64,000 nt of DNA from Rhodocyclaceae bacterium (GTDB lineage: Bacteria > Pseudomonadota > Gammaproteobacteria > Burkholderiales > Rhodocyclaceae): positions 744,001 through 808,000 of the forward strand of contig JADJEF010000020.1 of NCBI GenBank assembly GCA_016702335.1, written 5' to 3'. The notes beneath the pieces are model-generated. The model saw nothing but the letters and a program-made list of their open reading frames with translations. It searched no databases and had not been told where the DNA came from. The translations under genes and the position numbers were made by a program. Positions 50,581 to 58,473 of the stretch are shown here, piece by piece. Position 1 is the first letter of the stretch. Each line of letters starts with the position of its first letter.

Positions 50581-51782
50581 GGGGGCGTCTTTCTGGTGAG
50601 CTCTTCAATGCGCTTGACCAGATTTTCCACGACCTGGGTCTGATCGAAAGCCGCGTACTTGGCGGCAAAGGCCTGCGCATTCTGGCGATAGGTAGGCTCA
50701 TTGATGAGAGCGGCCAAGAGTTCGCTGAGCGCGTCCGGAGGCTTTTCCGGGCTGACCAGCAGGCCCGCGCCCATATCCGCCACCCGCCGGGCGAACAGGA
50801 ACTGCTCAAGATGACCCGGCAACATCAATGCCGGCTTGCCGGCAAACAGGAAGGCAATGGTCGCCGCCGGGCTGGCGTAGGTCAGCGCCGCATCGGCTTC
50901 GCGCGCCACCGTGTTGAGGTCGACGGGTTCATCCGCAAAGCGCACCAGGGCGCTCGTATGGCGCTGCCTGAGACTCACGGGCACGTTCGGTGCGTAGATC
51001 AGCGCCGCAAGCTCGGATTGACTGAGCGCCTGCAATGCCGCCTCAAAATGCGCACTTTCTGGCCGCAGGTAGGCGAACACGCGCCGACAGCCCGGCGGCA
51101 GCGTGCTCGGCCATTGCGGTGGCTCGGCGACCGCCGCCGGCAAGGTGCCCCAGTACTTGGCCGGGCCCCGTTGCGCATAGTGATCAAGCTCGGGGAAGGT
51201 CAGCAGGGCGGATTCGGCGACCGCGAACAACTCGGCCAGGTGCTCGACAGGAGAGCAACCAAATTGCTGCAATACCGCATTGATGCTGGCGATCACCGGA
51301 GCATCGATCGCCTGCAATTGCGCCAGCGGCACCGGTTCCCAGGGCCGCATGGCCGGCGTCGGGCTTTCCGGCGGCGGGCAAAAAAAGCCACCGCCAAAGA
51401 GCATGACCGGCAACCCCAGCGTGCGCGCCGCCAGTATCGCCGTCGGTGCATGGTCGGCCAGCACCAACTGCGCACCGGTCAGGCGCAGCAACTCGCGCCA
51501 GGCCACGGTCAGGCCGAGCAGGTCGTCGGCCTGGGCATAGCCAAAACGCAACAAAATATCGGCGTAGCTCAGCGGCGGGCCGGGGCGCCGCTGCTCCGGC
51601 ATCACCGGCGCGGCTAGCCAGTCAAAGCCGGCCTTGGGCAGCAAACGCGCTGCCTGGTGCGGATGCGTCACCACCCAGCGCACGTCGTGCCCGCGCTCGC
51701 GCAGCGCGCGGGCCACGGGCAAGAAGGTGCCGATATGCCCCAGGTTCGCCCCGAATTCCCAGGCATAAACAATGACGGCCAT
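50577..51782 (-). CDS. UGT-like glycosyltransferase between ruvC and ruvA
   Basis: A 401-aa GT-B fold protein. The N terminus AVIVYAWEFGANLGHIGTFL and RALRERGHDVRWVVTHPHQA is typical for UDP-glucuronosyl/glycosyltransferases, and the C-terminal donor-site region reads ALTYASPAATIAFLFAGKPA then LMLPGHLEQFLFARRVADMG. The start overlaps the ruvC stop (TGATG) and its stop overlaps the ruvA start (ATGA), so it is tightly coupled in the ruv operon. The usual HGG motif of the family is replaced by ASPAAT. Donor and acceptor are unknown. Confidence 0.83.
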   Translation of the reverse strand: MAVIVYAWEFGANLGHIGTFLPVARALRERGHDVRWVVTHPHQAARLLPKAGFDWLAAPVMPEQRRPGPPLSYADILLRFGYAQADDLLGLTVAWRELLRLTGAQLVLADHAPTAILAARTLGLPVMLFGGGFFCPPPESPTPAMRPWEPVPLAQLQAIDAPVIASINAVLQQFGCSPVEHLAELFAVAESALLTFPELDHYAQRGPAKYWGTLPAAVAEPPQWPSTLPPGCRRVFAYLRPESAHFEAALQALSQSELAALIYAPNVPVSLRQRHTSALVRFADEPVDLNTVAREADAALTYASPAATIAFLFAGKPALMLPGHLEQFLFARRVADMGAGLLVSPEKPPDALSELLAALINEPTYRQNAQAFAAKYAAFDQTQVVENLVKRIEELTRKTPP

Positions 51783-52312
51783 CAGAGCATCCGCCCGCTC
51801 TTGCGCCGCCGCCCCAAGGTGCCCGTCACCCCCAGCGCGCCGACGCCGTGGCCGCCATGCGCGTGGCAGATGGCGCAGGCCAGCGCGTCGGCGGCATCCG
51901 AACTGGGCACGCCGGGCAACTGCAACAGCCGCTTGACCATTTCCTGCACCTGCTCCTTGGCCGCCTTGCCATGACCGGTAACGGCCTGCTTCACCTGCAA
52001 GGCCGTGTATTCGGCCACCGGTAACTTCGCCATGACCAGACCGGAGATGGCCGCGCCGCGCGCCTGCCCGAGCAGCAGGGTGGACTGCGGGTTGACGTTG
52101 ACGAAAACGATCTCGATCGCCGATTGCACCGGCTGATAGGTGGCCACCACCTCGGCAATGCCTTCCAGCAGGGTGTTGAGGCGCTCGGGAAGTGAGGCGT
52201 CGCCGTCGGTCTTGATGCAACCGCTGGCGACATAGCTGAGCGTCTGGCCGTGCTGTTCGATCACGCCGAAGCCGGTCGAGCGCAAGCCGGGGTCAATGCG
52301 GAGAATGCTCAG
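51782..52312 (-). CDS. ruvC: crossover junction endodeoxyribonuclease RuvC
   Basis: About 176 aa. SILRIDPGLRSTGFGVIEQH has the first catalytic Asp; IEIVFVNVNPQSTLLLGQAR and KQAVTGHGKAAKEQVQEMVK follow, and SSDAADALACAICHAH holds the last acidic pair. RuvC resolves Holliday junctions. The start is unusual: the conserved N terminus begins at 52312 but no ATG, GTG or TTG lies there; the codon is CTG. The only upstream option is a TTG at 52408 well inside the EamA gene, adding 32 residues. Confidence 0.92.
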   Translation of the reverse strand: MSILRIDPGLRSTGFGVIEQHGQTLSYVASGCIKTDGDASLPERLNTLLEGIAEVVATYQPVQSAIEIVFVNVNPQSTLLLGQARGAAISGLVMAKLPVAEYTALQVKQAVTGHGKAAKEQVQEMVKRLLQLPGVPSSDAADALACAICHAHGGHGVGALGVTGTLGRRRKSGRML

Positions 52313-52316
52313 GCCG

Positions 52317-53168
52317 CTATTTTCGCGCCAGATAGACGCCGAAAATCGCCAGACCCATGCCCGCCAACGCGCTGCCGGCCAGCACCTCGTCAAAAATCGC
52401 CCAGGCAATCACTGCGGTGGTCGGGGGCACCAGATAAAACAGACTGGCCACATTGACCGCGCTGCCGCTGCGAATCAGATGGTTGAGCAGGCTGATCGCC
52501 CCGACCGAGAGCACCAACACCAGCCAACTCAGGGCAAAGACAAATTCACCGGTCCAGTCGACGCGCCAGCCTTCAACGCCCAACACCAGCAAGCCCGTGA
52601 CCAGCGCGGTAGGCAGAAACTGCACCACCGAGCCACTGCGCCAGTCAAAGTTCGGGCAAAAACGCTTTTGATACAGCGTGCCGGCGGTGATGCCCAGCAG
52701 CGCGACGACCGCCGGCACCAAGGCTGCCAGACCAAAACCGGCGCTGATTTTCTGCGCAACGACCAGCGTCACGCCGCCCAGGCCCAGCGCCAGTCCGAGC
52801 CACTGCCGGGGCAAAACCGCCTCGCCCAGTAGCGCCCCGGCACCCACAGCCGTCAGCAGCGGTTGCAGACCGACGATCAGGCTGGTCACCCCCGCCGGCA
52901 GCCCCGCGCCAATGGCAATGAATACTCCGCTCAAATACAGGCCATGCACCAAAAAGCCGGCGACGCCGATATGCAGCCATTGCCGGGGCTCACGCGGCCA
53001 GGGCGCGCGCATGGCCAGCGCGATCAGCACCATCAAGGCAATCACCGCAATGTAGCGGACCAGCAGAAATGTCAGCGGCGCCGCATGCGGCAGGCCCAGC
53101 TTGGCCCCGATAAAGCCGGTGGACCAGAGCAGCACAAACAGGAAGGGAGCTAGGCGGCTCAGGGGCAC
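52317..53168 (-). CDS. EamA/DMT-family transporter
   Basis: A 283-aa protein with ten predicted helices in two EamA repeats (LLWSTGFIGAKLGLPHAAPL at the start of the first; PAVVALLGITAGTLYQKRFC in the second). It begins with GTG at 53168. Such proteins export amino acids or metabolites, but the substrate cannot be assigned. It lies between yebC and ruvC. A second EamA gene is at 56141. Confidence 0.88.
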   Translation of the reverse strand: MPLSRLAPFLFVLLWSTGFIGAKLGLPHAAPLTFLLVRYIAVIALMVLIALAMRAPWPREPRQWLHIGVAGFLVHGLYLSGVFIAIGAGLPAGVTSLIVGLQPLLTAVGAGALLGEAVLPRQWLGLALGLGGVTLVVAQKISAGFGLAALVPAVVALLGITAGTLYQKRFCPNFDWRSGSVVQFLPTALVTGLLVLGVEGWRVDWTGEFVFALSWLVLVLSVGAISLLNHLIRSGSAVNVASLFYLVPPTTAVIAWAIFDEVLAGSALAGMGLAIFGVYLARK

Positions 53169-53174
53169 TCAGCA

Positions 53175-53207
53175 AATCCGCAAGTCGGCGCTGGTAAGAC
53201 GGCGATT
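53175..53207 (+). repeat. 33-bp dispersed repeat, copy 12 (intergenic)
   Basis: Complete arms and both outer ends (AAT, ATT); variable window TAAG. It lies between yebC and the EamA gene, 7 nt from the latter's start. Confidence 0.92.
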
Positions 53208-53253
53208 TGCAAGGCTATCCGGCGATAGACGGCAGCGCCGTAGCGCCGCGTGC

Positions 53254-53982
53254 TCAGACCTCGTCAAAAACCGCCGTCGTATAGACGTCCTGCACGTCAT
53301 CGAGTGACTCCAGCGCGTCGAGCAACTTCTGCATCTTGAGCGCATCGTCGCCGGCCAGTTCGGCTTCATTGAGCGGCTTCATGACCACCTCGCCAAACTC
53401 GGGGCGAAAGCCGGCCTTGGTAATCGCTTCGTGAATCAGCGGAAAGTCGTTGGCCGAGGTCAGTACCTCGATCGAGCCGTCGTCGTTGGTGACCACGTCG
53501 TCAGCGCCCGCCTCAATCGCGGCATCCATGAGCTTGGCTTCATCGGTGCCCGGGGCAAACAGCATCTGCCCGCAATGCTTGAACATGAAAGCCACCGAGC
53601 CGTCAGTACCCAGATTGCCGCCATTCTTCGAGAAGGCGTGACGCACTTCGGCCACGGTACGAATCTTGTTGTCGGTCAGGCAATCCACCATCACCGCCGC
53701 GCCGCCGATGCCGTAGCCCTCGTAGCGCAGCTCCTCGTAGCTCACGCCCTCCAGCTGGCCGGTGCCGCGCTTGATGGCATTTTCCATATTATCCTTGGGC
53801 AGACTCTGCGCCTTGGCCTTTTCCACCGCAAGACGCAGGCGCGGATTGGCACTGATATCGCCCCCACCCATCTTGGCGGCCACCGTTATCTCCTTGATCA
53901 GCTTGGTGAACACCTTGCCCCGCTTGGCGTCCTGCCTGCCCTTGCGATGCTGAATATTGGCCCATTTACTATGTCCTGCCAT
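53254..53982 (-). CDS. yebC: YebC/PmpR family regulatory or translation factor
   Basis: A 242-aa protein of standard length. MAGHSKWANIQHRKGRQDAK and RGKVFTKLIKEITVAAKMGG are the invariant N terminus; ENAIKRGTGQLEGVSYEELR and YEGYGIGGAAVMVDCLTDNK follow. Members bind DNA or, as shown more recently for some, relieve ribosome pausing. yebC next to ruvC is a widely conserved arrangement. Confidence 0.96.
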   Translation of the reverse strand: MAGHSKWANIQHRKGRQDAKRGKVFTKLIKEITVAAKMGGGDISANPRLRLAVEKAKAQSLPKDNMENAIKRGTGQLEGVSYEELRYEGYGIGGAAVMVDCLTDNKIRTVAEVRHAFSKNGGNLGTDGSVAFMFKHCGQMLFAPGTDEAKLMDAAIEAGADDVVTNDDGSIEVLTSANDFPLIHEAITKAGFRPEFGEVVMKPLNEAELAGDDALKMQKLLDALESLDDVQDVYTTAVFDEV

Positions 53983-53993
53983 GATTTACTTCC

Positions 53994-54467
53994 TCAATGA
54001 TTCAATCGGGGGGTGGGGTCGATGTTCCAGGCTGACGCCGGGTGCTCGCCGACGGCGTCGAAATACCGCGTGCGGCCGTCCTCAAAGACGATCCACACCT
54101 CTTTGGCACCGGCCGCGAGATACAGCCGGATCTTGAACAACATTTCTTCGTCGGAATTTGATGGCGAGCGCACTTCGACGCAGATTTCTGGCGCGGCGGT
54201 ATAGGGCGTCTCATAGCCGTGCTCAGCAAAAAACGCATCGGAACACCACGCCACGTCGGCCACCTTGACGCCTTCGGGAGTGTCGACGGAGCATTCAATC
54301 AACGAGCGCCCATTTGGCAAAGTCTCCAGCAATGCAGCAATCACCACTTGAAACCGCCCATGCCGGTTGCTCGCCGGACTCATCATAATATTGCCCCATC
54401 GATCAAGTTCAATTTTGTATGGCAGGTCACGCAAGGACTTGTCTGCCAGAACATCTGCCCAGCGCAT
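53994..54467 (-). CDS. Uma2 family (DUF820) protein, second copy
   Basis: A 157-aa protein from the ATG at 54467, preceded by AAAGGAG; the frame extends to 54569 without support. Core motifs: YKIELDRWGNIMMSPASNRH, VADVAWCSDAF, PEICVEVRSPSNSDEEMLFK, then KIRLYLAAGAKEVWIVFEDG, a PD-(D/E)XK pattern with E-V-K. Similar only at family level to the Uma2 gene at 5280. Function unknown. Confidence 0.85.
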   Translation of the reverse strand: MRWADVLADKSLRDLPYKIELDRWGNIMMSPASNRHGRFQVVIAALLETLPNGRSLIECSVDTPEGVKVADVAWCSDAFFAEHGYETPYTAAPEICVEVRSPSNSDEEMLFKIRLYLAAGAKEVWIVFEDGRTRYFDAVGEHPASAWNIDPTPRLNH

Positions 54468-54611
54468 GGGGTGCTCCTTTGTCAGCTCCGATGAAGGCAT
54501 TTTAGGCGCAGGATCGCCAAATCGATGCACAATGAGATGCTCAAGGGTCGGCTTGATTTTCCCCGACAACTCACTCCTTTACCATTTATTAACGAGACAA
54601 CCCGCTCTGCC

Positions 54612-56144
54612 ATGACCAATCCGCTCCCTATCGCCAAAGCCGGCGATCACTTGCTTGAACTCCTTCCTGCCCTTGCCAATCGCCACGGCCTGATCACCGG
54701 GGCCACCGGCACGGGCAAGACCGTGACCTTGCAGCGCATGGCCGAGCAACTGTCGCGCGCCGGTGTGCCGGTGTTTCTGGCCGATGCCAAGGGCGACCTC
54801 TCCGGCTTGGGCATGGCGGGAAATGCGTCCGAAAAACTGCAAAGCCGACTGCAGAAAATGGGCATCAGCGACTGGACGCCCGGTGCCTACCCGGTCACCT
54901 TCTGGGATGTCTTTGGCGAACTGGGCCACCCGGTGCGCGCCACCATCTCCGATATGGGCCCGCTGCTGCTGGCGCGCCTGCTCGGGCTCAACGACACACA
55001 GTCCGGCGTCTTGCAACTGGTATTCAAGATCGCCGACGACCAGGGTTTGCTGCTGCTTGACCTGAAAGACCTGCGCGCCATGGTGCAGCACGTGGGCGAA
55101 AACGCCGCGCAGTTCAAGACCGAGTACGGCAATGTCTCGGCCGCCTCCATTGGGGCGATTCAGCGCGGCCTGCTCACCATCGAGGAGCAGGGCGGCGACA
55201 AGTTCTTCGGCGAGCCGATGCTCAACATTGACGACCTGATGCAGACGGTGGATGGCAAGGGCGTGGTCAATGTACTGGCGGCGGAAAAGCTGATGAACAA
55301 CCCTCGCCTCTATGGCTGCTTCCTGCTCTGGTTGCTGGCTGAACTGTTTGAGCAACTACCCGAGGCAGGCGATCTGCCCAAGCCGAAGCTCGCCTTCTTT
55401 TTTGACGAGGCGCACCTGCTGTTCAATGAAGCCCCGCCCGCGCTGCTCGAGAAAGTCGAGCAGGTGGTACGACTGATCCGCTCAAAAGGCGTGGGCGTGT
55501 ATTTCGTCACGCAAAACCCGCTCGACATCCCCGATACCGTGCTCGGCCAGCTGGGCAATCGCGTACAGCATGCCCTGCGCGCCTTCACCCCGCGCGACCA
55601 AAAAGCCGTCAAGGCGGCGGCAGAAACGCTGCGCGCCAACCCGACGTTCAGCGCCGAAACCGCTATTACCGAGCTGGGCGTCGGCGAGGCGCTGGTCTCG
55701 TTTCTCGATGAGCATGGTCGCCCCACTATCGTCGAGCGTGCCTTCATCCTGCCACCGAGTTCGCGTATCGGGCCGATGACGGCGGATGAACGACGCGGCG
55801 CATTGAGCAATTCGCTCGTCGCTGGCGTCTATGAGCAAGTGCTCGACCGCGAATCGGCCTACGAGCGGCTCAAAGGGGTGCGCGGCCAAGCCAATCCGCA
55901 AGTCGGCGCTGGTAGTACGGCGATTCCTACCGGCATGCCGCCTGCATCGGCCCAAACGGCACCACAGGCGGAAGGCAGCGGCTGGAGCGATGCGTTATTC
56001 GGGCGCACCGGTCCGCGCGGCGGGCAATACGATGGTCTGGTGCAAACGGTGGGCAAGAGCGTGGCGCGCCAGGTCGGCTCGCAGATCGGGCGCGAGATCG
56101 TGCGTGGTCTGCTGGGTTCGATCATGGGCGGGCGGCGCAGATGA
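54612..56144 (+). CDS. yjgR: HerA-like DUF853 ATPase (YjgR)
   Basis: A 510-aa protein. Walker A GLITGATGTGKTVTLQRMAE, then FLADAKGDLSGLG, FWDVFGELGHPVRATISDMG, a Walker B in LAFFFDEAHLLFNEAP and VYFVTQNPLDIPDTVLGQLG. The C terminus ends in a Gly/Arg tail (GLLGSIMGGRRR). Family members resemble HerA/FtsK DNA translocases; the role is not established. Residues 428-438 (NPQVGAGSTAI) come from a copy of the 33-bp repeat, in a low-complexity linker between the ATPase domain and the tail. Overlaps the next gene by 4 nt. Confidence 0.9.
   Translation: MTNPLPIAKAGDHLLELLPALANRHGLITGATGTGKTVTLQRMAEQLSRAGVPVFLADAKGDLSGLGMAGNASEKLQSRLQKMGISDWTPGAYPVTFWDVFGELGHPVRATISDMGPLLLARLLGLNDTQSGVLQLVFKIADDQGLLLLDLKDLRAMVQHVGENAAQFKTEYGNVSAASIGAIQRGLLTIEEQGGDKFFGEPMLNIDDLMQTVDGKGVVNVLAAEKLMNNPRLYGCFLLWLLAELFEQLPEAGDLPKPKLAFFFDEAHLLFNEAPPALLEKVEQVVRLIRSKGVGVYFVTQNPLDIPDTVLGQLGNRVQHALRAFTPRDQKAVKAAAETLRANPTFSAETAITELGVGEALVSFLDEHGRPTIVERAFILPPSSRIGPMTADERRGALSNSLVAGVYEQVLDRESAYERLKGVRGQANPQVGAGSTAIPTGMPPASAQTAPQAEGSGWSDALFGRTGPRGGQYDGLVQTVGKSVARQVGSQIGREIVRGLLGSIMGGRRR
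55893..55925 (+). repeat. 33-bp dispersed repeat, copy 13 (inside yjgR)
   Basis: Arms and outer ends intact; variable window TAGT. It is read in frame as NPQVGAGSTAI, the same frame as the copy in ruvA. Confidence 0.92.
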
Positions 56145-57076
56145 CAGCGCTGACGCCGCACCGGGCGGGCATGCTGCTCGCGATCGTTGCGGCGTTTGGG
56201 TTTTCCTTCAAGGCCATCTTCATCAAGCTGGCCTACCCCTACGGCGTCGATGCCATCACCCTCTTGGCGCTGCGCATGGCGTTTGCGCTGCCGATTTTTC
56301 TCTGGGTCGGGTTCCGCGCCTCGCGCAGCGCACCACCGCTCAGCGGGCGCGACTGGTTAGTGGTGCTGTTTCTCGGCTCAGTCGGTTATTACGGGGCCAG
56401 CATCCTCGATTTTCTTGGCCTGCGCTACATCTCGGCGGGGCTTGAGCGGCTGATTCTGTTTACCTACCCCACCATCACGCTGCTGCTGGGTTTGCTCATG
56501 TATCAGCAGCGGATTACCCGCCGGCAAGTCGGCGCCACCCTGCTGTGCTACGCCGGCATTGCCGCAGCCTTTATCCATGACCTGCGTATTTCAGGTGACA
56601 TATCGGCGGTCTGGCTCGGTGGGGCGTTGGTGTTTGCCTCGTCATGTTGCTATGCACTCTACCTGGCCGGGAGCGCCGGCATGATCGCCCGCATCGGCAC
56701 GGCGCGCTTCACCGCGCTCGCACTCCTCGTGTCAAGCACGATGGTCTTCGCGCACTACTTCACCACTCACCCAGTGCAAATCCTGCTGGACCAACCCCTA
56801 CCGGTGTATGGGTATGCGCTGGCGATGGGTCTTCTATCGACCGCCATGCCGGTGTTCGCCCAGTCTGCCGCCGTACGCCGCCTGGGTAGCGGTGAATCGG
56901 CGCTGGTCAGCATGGTCGGGCCCTTGCTCACCATCGTGTTTGCCGCCATTCTGCTTGATGAAGGGTTTTCGCTGGCACAGATGGTGGGCGTCATCCTCGT
57001 GCTGGCGGGGGTGGCCAGCCTGGGGCGGCGTGCCCCGGACAGCACTGCCAGCGCCGCCGTGAGCGCGAAACAGTAA
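56141..57076 (+). CDS. EamA/DMT-family transporter
   Basis: A 311-aa protein with ten predicted helices, two EamA repeats: AFGFSFKAIFIKLAYPYGVD at the N terminus and FASSCCYALYLAGSAGMIAR in the second half, with ESALVSMVGPLLTIVFAAIL near the end. Substrate unknown. The ATG overlaps the yjgR stop (ATGA). Confidence 0.88.
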   Translation: MTALTPHRAGMLLAIVAAFGFSFKAIFIKLAYPYGVDAITLLALRMAFALPIFLWVGFRASRSAPPLSGRDWLVVLFLGSVGYYGASILDFLGLRYISAGLERLILFTYPTITLLLGLLMYQQRITRRQVGATLLCYAGIAAAFIHDLRISGDISAVWLGGALVFASSCCYALYLAGSAGMIARIGTARFTALALLVSSTMVFAHYFTTHPVQILLDQPLPVYGYALAMGLLSTAMPVFAQSAAVRRLGSGESALVSMVGPLLTIVFAAILLDEGFSLAQMVGVILVLAGVASLGRRAPDSTASAAVSAKQ

Positions 57077-57112
57077 GCGCTGAATGTAGCAGTGGCTGCG
57101 CCGCCGCTACGT

Positions 57113-57529
57113 TTACTGAGGAACCGCCTTGGCTGAGAAGGTTTTGGTCGCCTTGCCTGAACCCAGCGCCGCCTTGTCGGCACCCAAGGCCGTCACCGTG
57201 ATCTGATAGTCGTGGCCAAAGCTTGAAAAATTGGGCGGGCAGGGGCCCACATAGCGTTGCAGCGCGCCTTGGGCAATCGTCGCCTCAACGGCCGAACCGT
57301 CATGGGCGACCACGCCGCCACCGTGATTGAAGCTCGGCATGTCGTTATCCAGCATATCGACCTTGAGCTCGACCGCGCCGGCGGGAATGCCCGATACCTT
57401 GATTTCGGGCGACGCTTTTGAGCATTGATGCGCACGCAACCAGACCCAATCGACCGACAGGCTTTGCGCCCAAGAGGTCTGGGAAAGAAGCGCCGCCGTC
57501 AGAACAACGAATACATGGTTGAGCCGCAT
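57113..57529 (-). CDS. secreted PEBP-like (YbhB/YbcL) protein
   Basis: A 138-aa protein from the ATG at 57529, with a signal peptide ending TSWA-Q. SPEIKVSGIPAGAVELKVDM, then GGGVVAHDG, YVGPCPPNFSSFGHDYQITV and TALGADKAALGSG resemble the phosphatidylethanolamine-binding fold of YbhB/YbcL. The canonical ligand-site DPDAP motif is replaced by DNDMPSF, so ligand binding may differ. The longer frame from 57589 lacks a credible start. Confidence 0.7.
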   Translation of the reverse strand: MRLNHVFVVLTAALLSQTSWAQSLSVDWVWLRAHQCSKASPEIKVSGIPAGAVELKVDMLDNDMPSFNHGGGVVAHDGSAVEATIAQGALQRYVGPCPPNFSSFGHDYQITVTALGADKAALGSGKATKTFSAKAVPQ

Positions 57530-57631
57530 ATCGAACTCCTGAAGGGTAGTGGAGCGGTCGATTATGCACCGCCCCTTGTCGGCCAACAACGGCGAAAACG
57601 CGCTACGCGGTCAACGAATGGACAACCCTGC

Positions 57632-58462
57632 TCAACGCCCGAGCCGCCGGCACACATCGAGCGTGAGTGCCGATTGGTTCATTGAGTAGAAATGCAGCCC
57701 CGGTGCGCCTACCGTGAGCAAGCGCTCACATAATTCCGTCACCACATCCAGACCAAACGCCCGGATCGAGGCGGCGTCATCGCCAAACTGCTCGAACTTC
57801 AGGCGCATCCAGCGCGGAATCTCTGCGCCACAGGCATCGGAAAAACGCGCCAATTTCGAAAAGCTGGCAATCGGCATGATGCCGGGCACGATGGGCACCG
57901 AAACGCCCGCCGCCGTCGCCTCGGCCACGAAGTGCTCGTAGGCGTCGGCGTTGTAGAAATACTGAGTGATGGCCGAGTTGGCACCGGCATCCACCTTGCG
58001 CTTGAAGGCAATCAGGTCATCGCGTGGCGAACGCGCCTGCGGGTGCCACTCGGGGTAGGCCGCTACTTCGATGTGGAACCAGTCGCCGGTTTCCCGGCGA
58101 ATGAATTCCACCAACTCATTGGCGTAACGAAACTCGCCGGAGTCGCCCGCCCCCGAGGGCAGATCGCCGCGCAGCGCGACCACACGCTTGATGCCCTTGG
58201 CCTGATACGTGGCCAGAATCTCGCGAATCCCGTCACGCGTCGAGCCGATGCAGGAAAGGTGCGGTGCTGCGCTATGCCCTTCGGCGGCGATCTCCATCAC
58301 CGTGGCAAAGGTGCGCTCGCGCGTCGAGCCGCCGGCACCATAGGTGCAGGAAAAGAAGGCCGGCTTGAGCGGTGCAAGCTGCGCACGCACGGTGCGCAGC
58401 TTGGCAATGCCTTCCTCGGTCTGCGGGGGGAAAAACTCGATCGACAGATCAGGAATAGCCAT
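57632..58462 (-). CDS. metF: methylenetetrahydrofolate reductase
   Basis: A 276-aa FAD enzyme that reduces 5,10-methylene-THF to 5-methyl-THF for methionine synthesis. IPDLSIEFFPPQTEEGIAKL has the catalytic Glu; FFSCTYGAGGSTRERTFATV, VVALRGDLPSG and ITQYFYNADAYEHFV follow. The ATG at 58462 fits the usual N terminus; a TTG at 58477 overlapping the ahcY stop is the alternative. It is directly downstream of ahcY and should share its SAH riboswitch. Confidence 0.95.
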   Translation of the reverse strand: MAIPDLSIEFFPPQTEEGIAKLRTVRAQLAPLKPAFFSCTYGAGGSTRERTFATVMEIAAEGHSAAPHLSCIGSTRDGIREILATYQAKGIKRVVALRGDLPSGAGDSGEFRYANELVEFIRRETGDWFHIEVAAYPEWHPQARSPRDDLIAFKRKVDAGANSAITQYFYNADAYEHFVAEATAAGVSVPIVPGIMPIASFSKLARFSDACGAEIPRWMRLKFEQFGDDAASIRAFGLDVVTELCERLLTVGAPGLHFYSMNQSALTLDVCRRLGR

Positions 58463-58473
58463 GGTACTTACGC

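Noticed and set aside
56523..56540. CGGCAAGTCGGCGCC in the EamA gene resembling the left arm
   Set aside because: Match stops before CTGG and there is no right arm; ordinary coding sequence.
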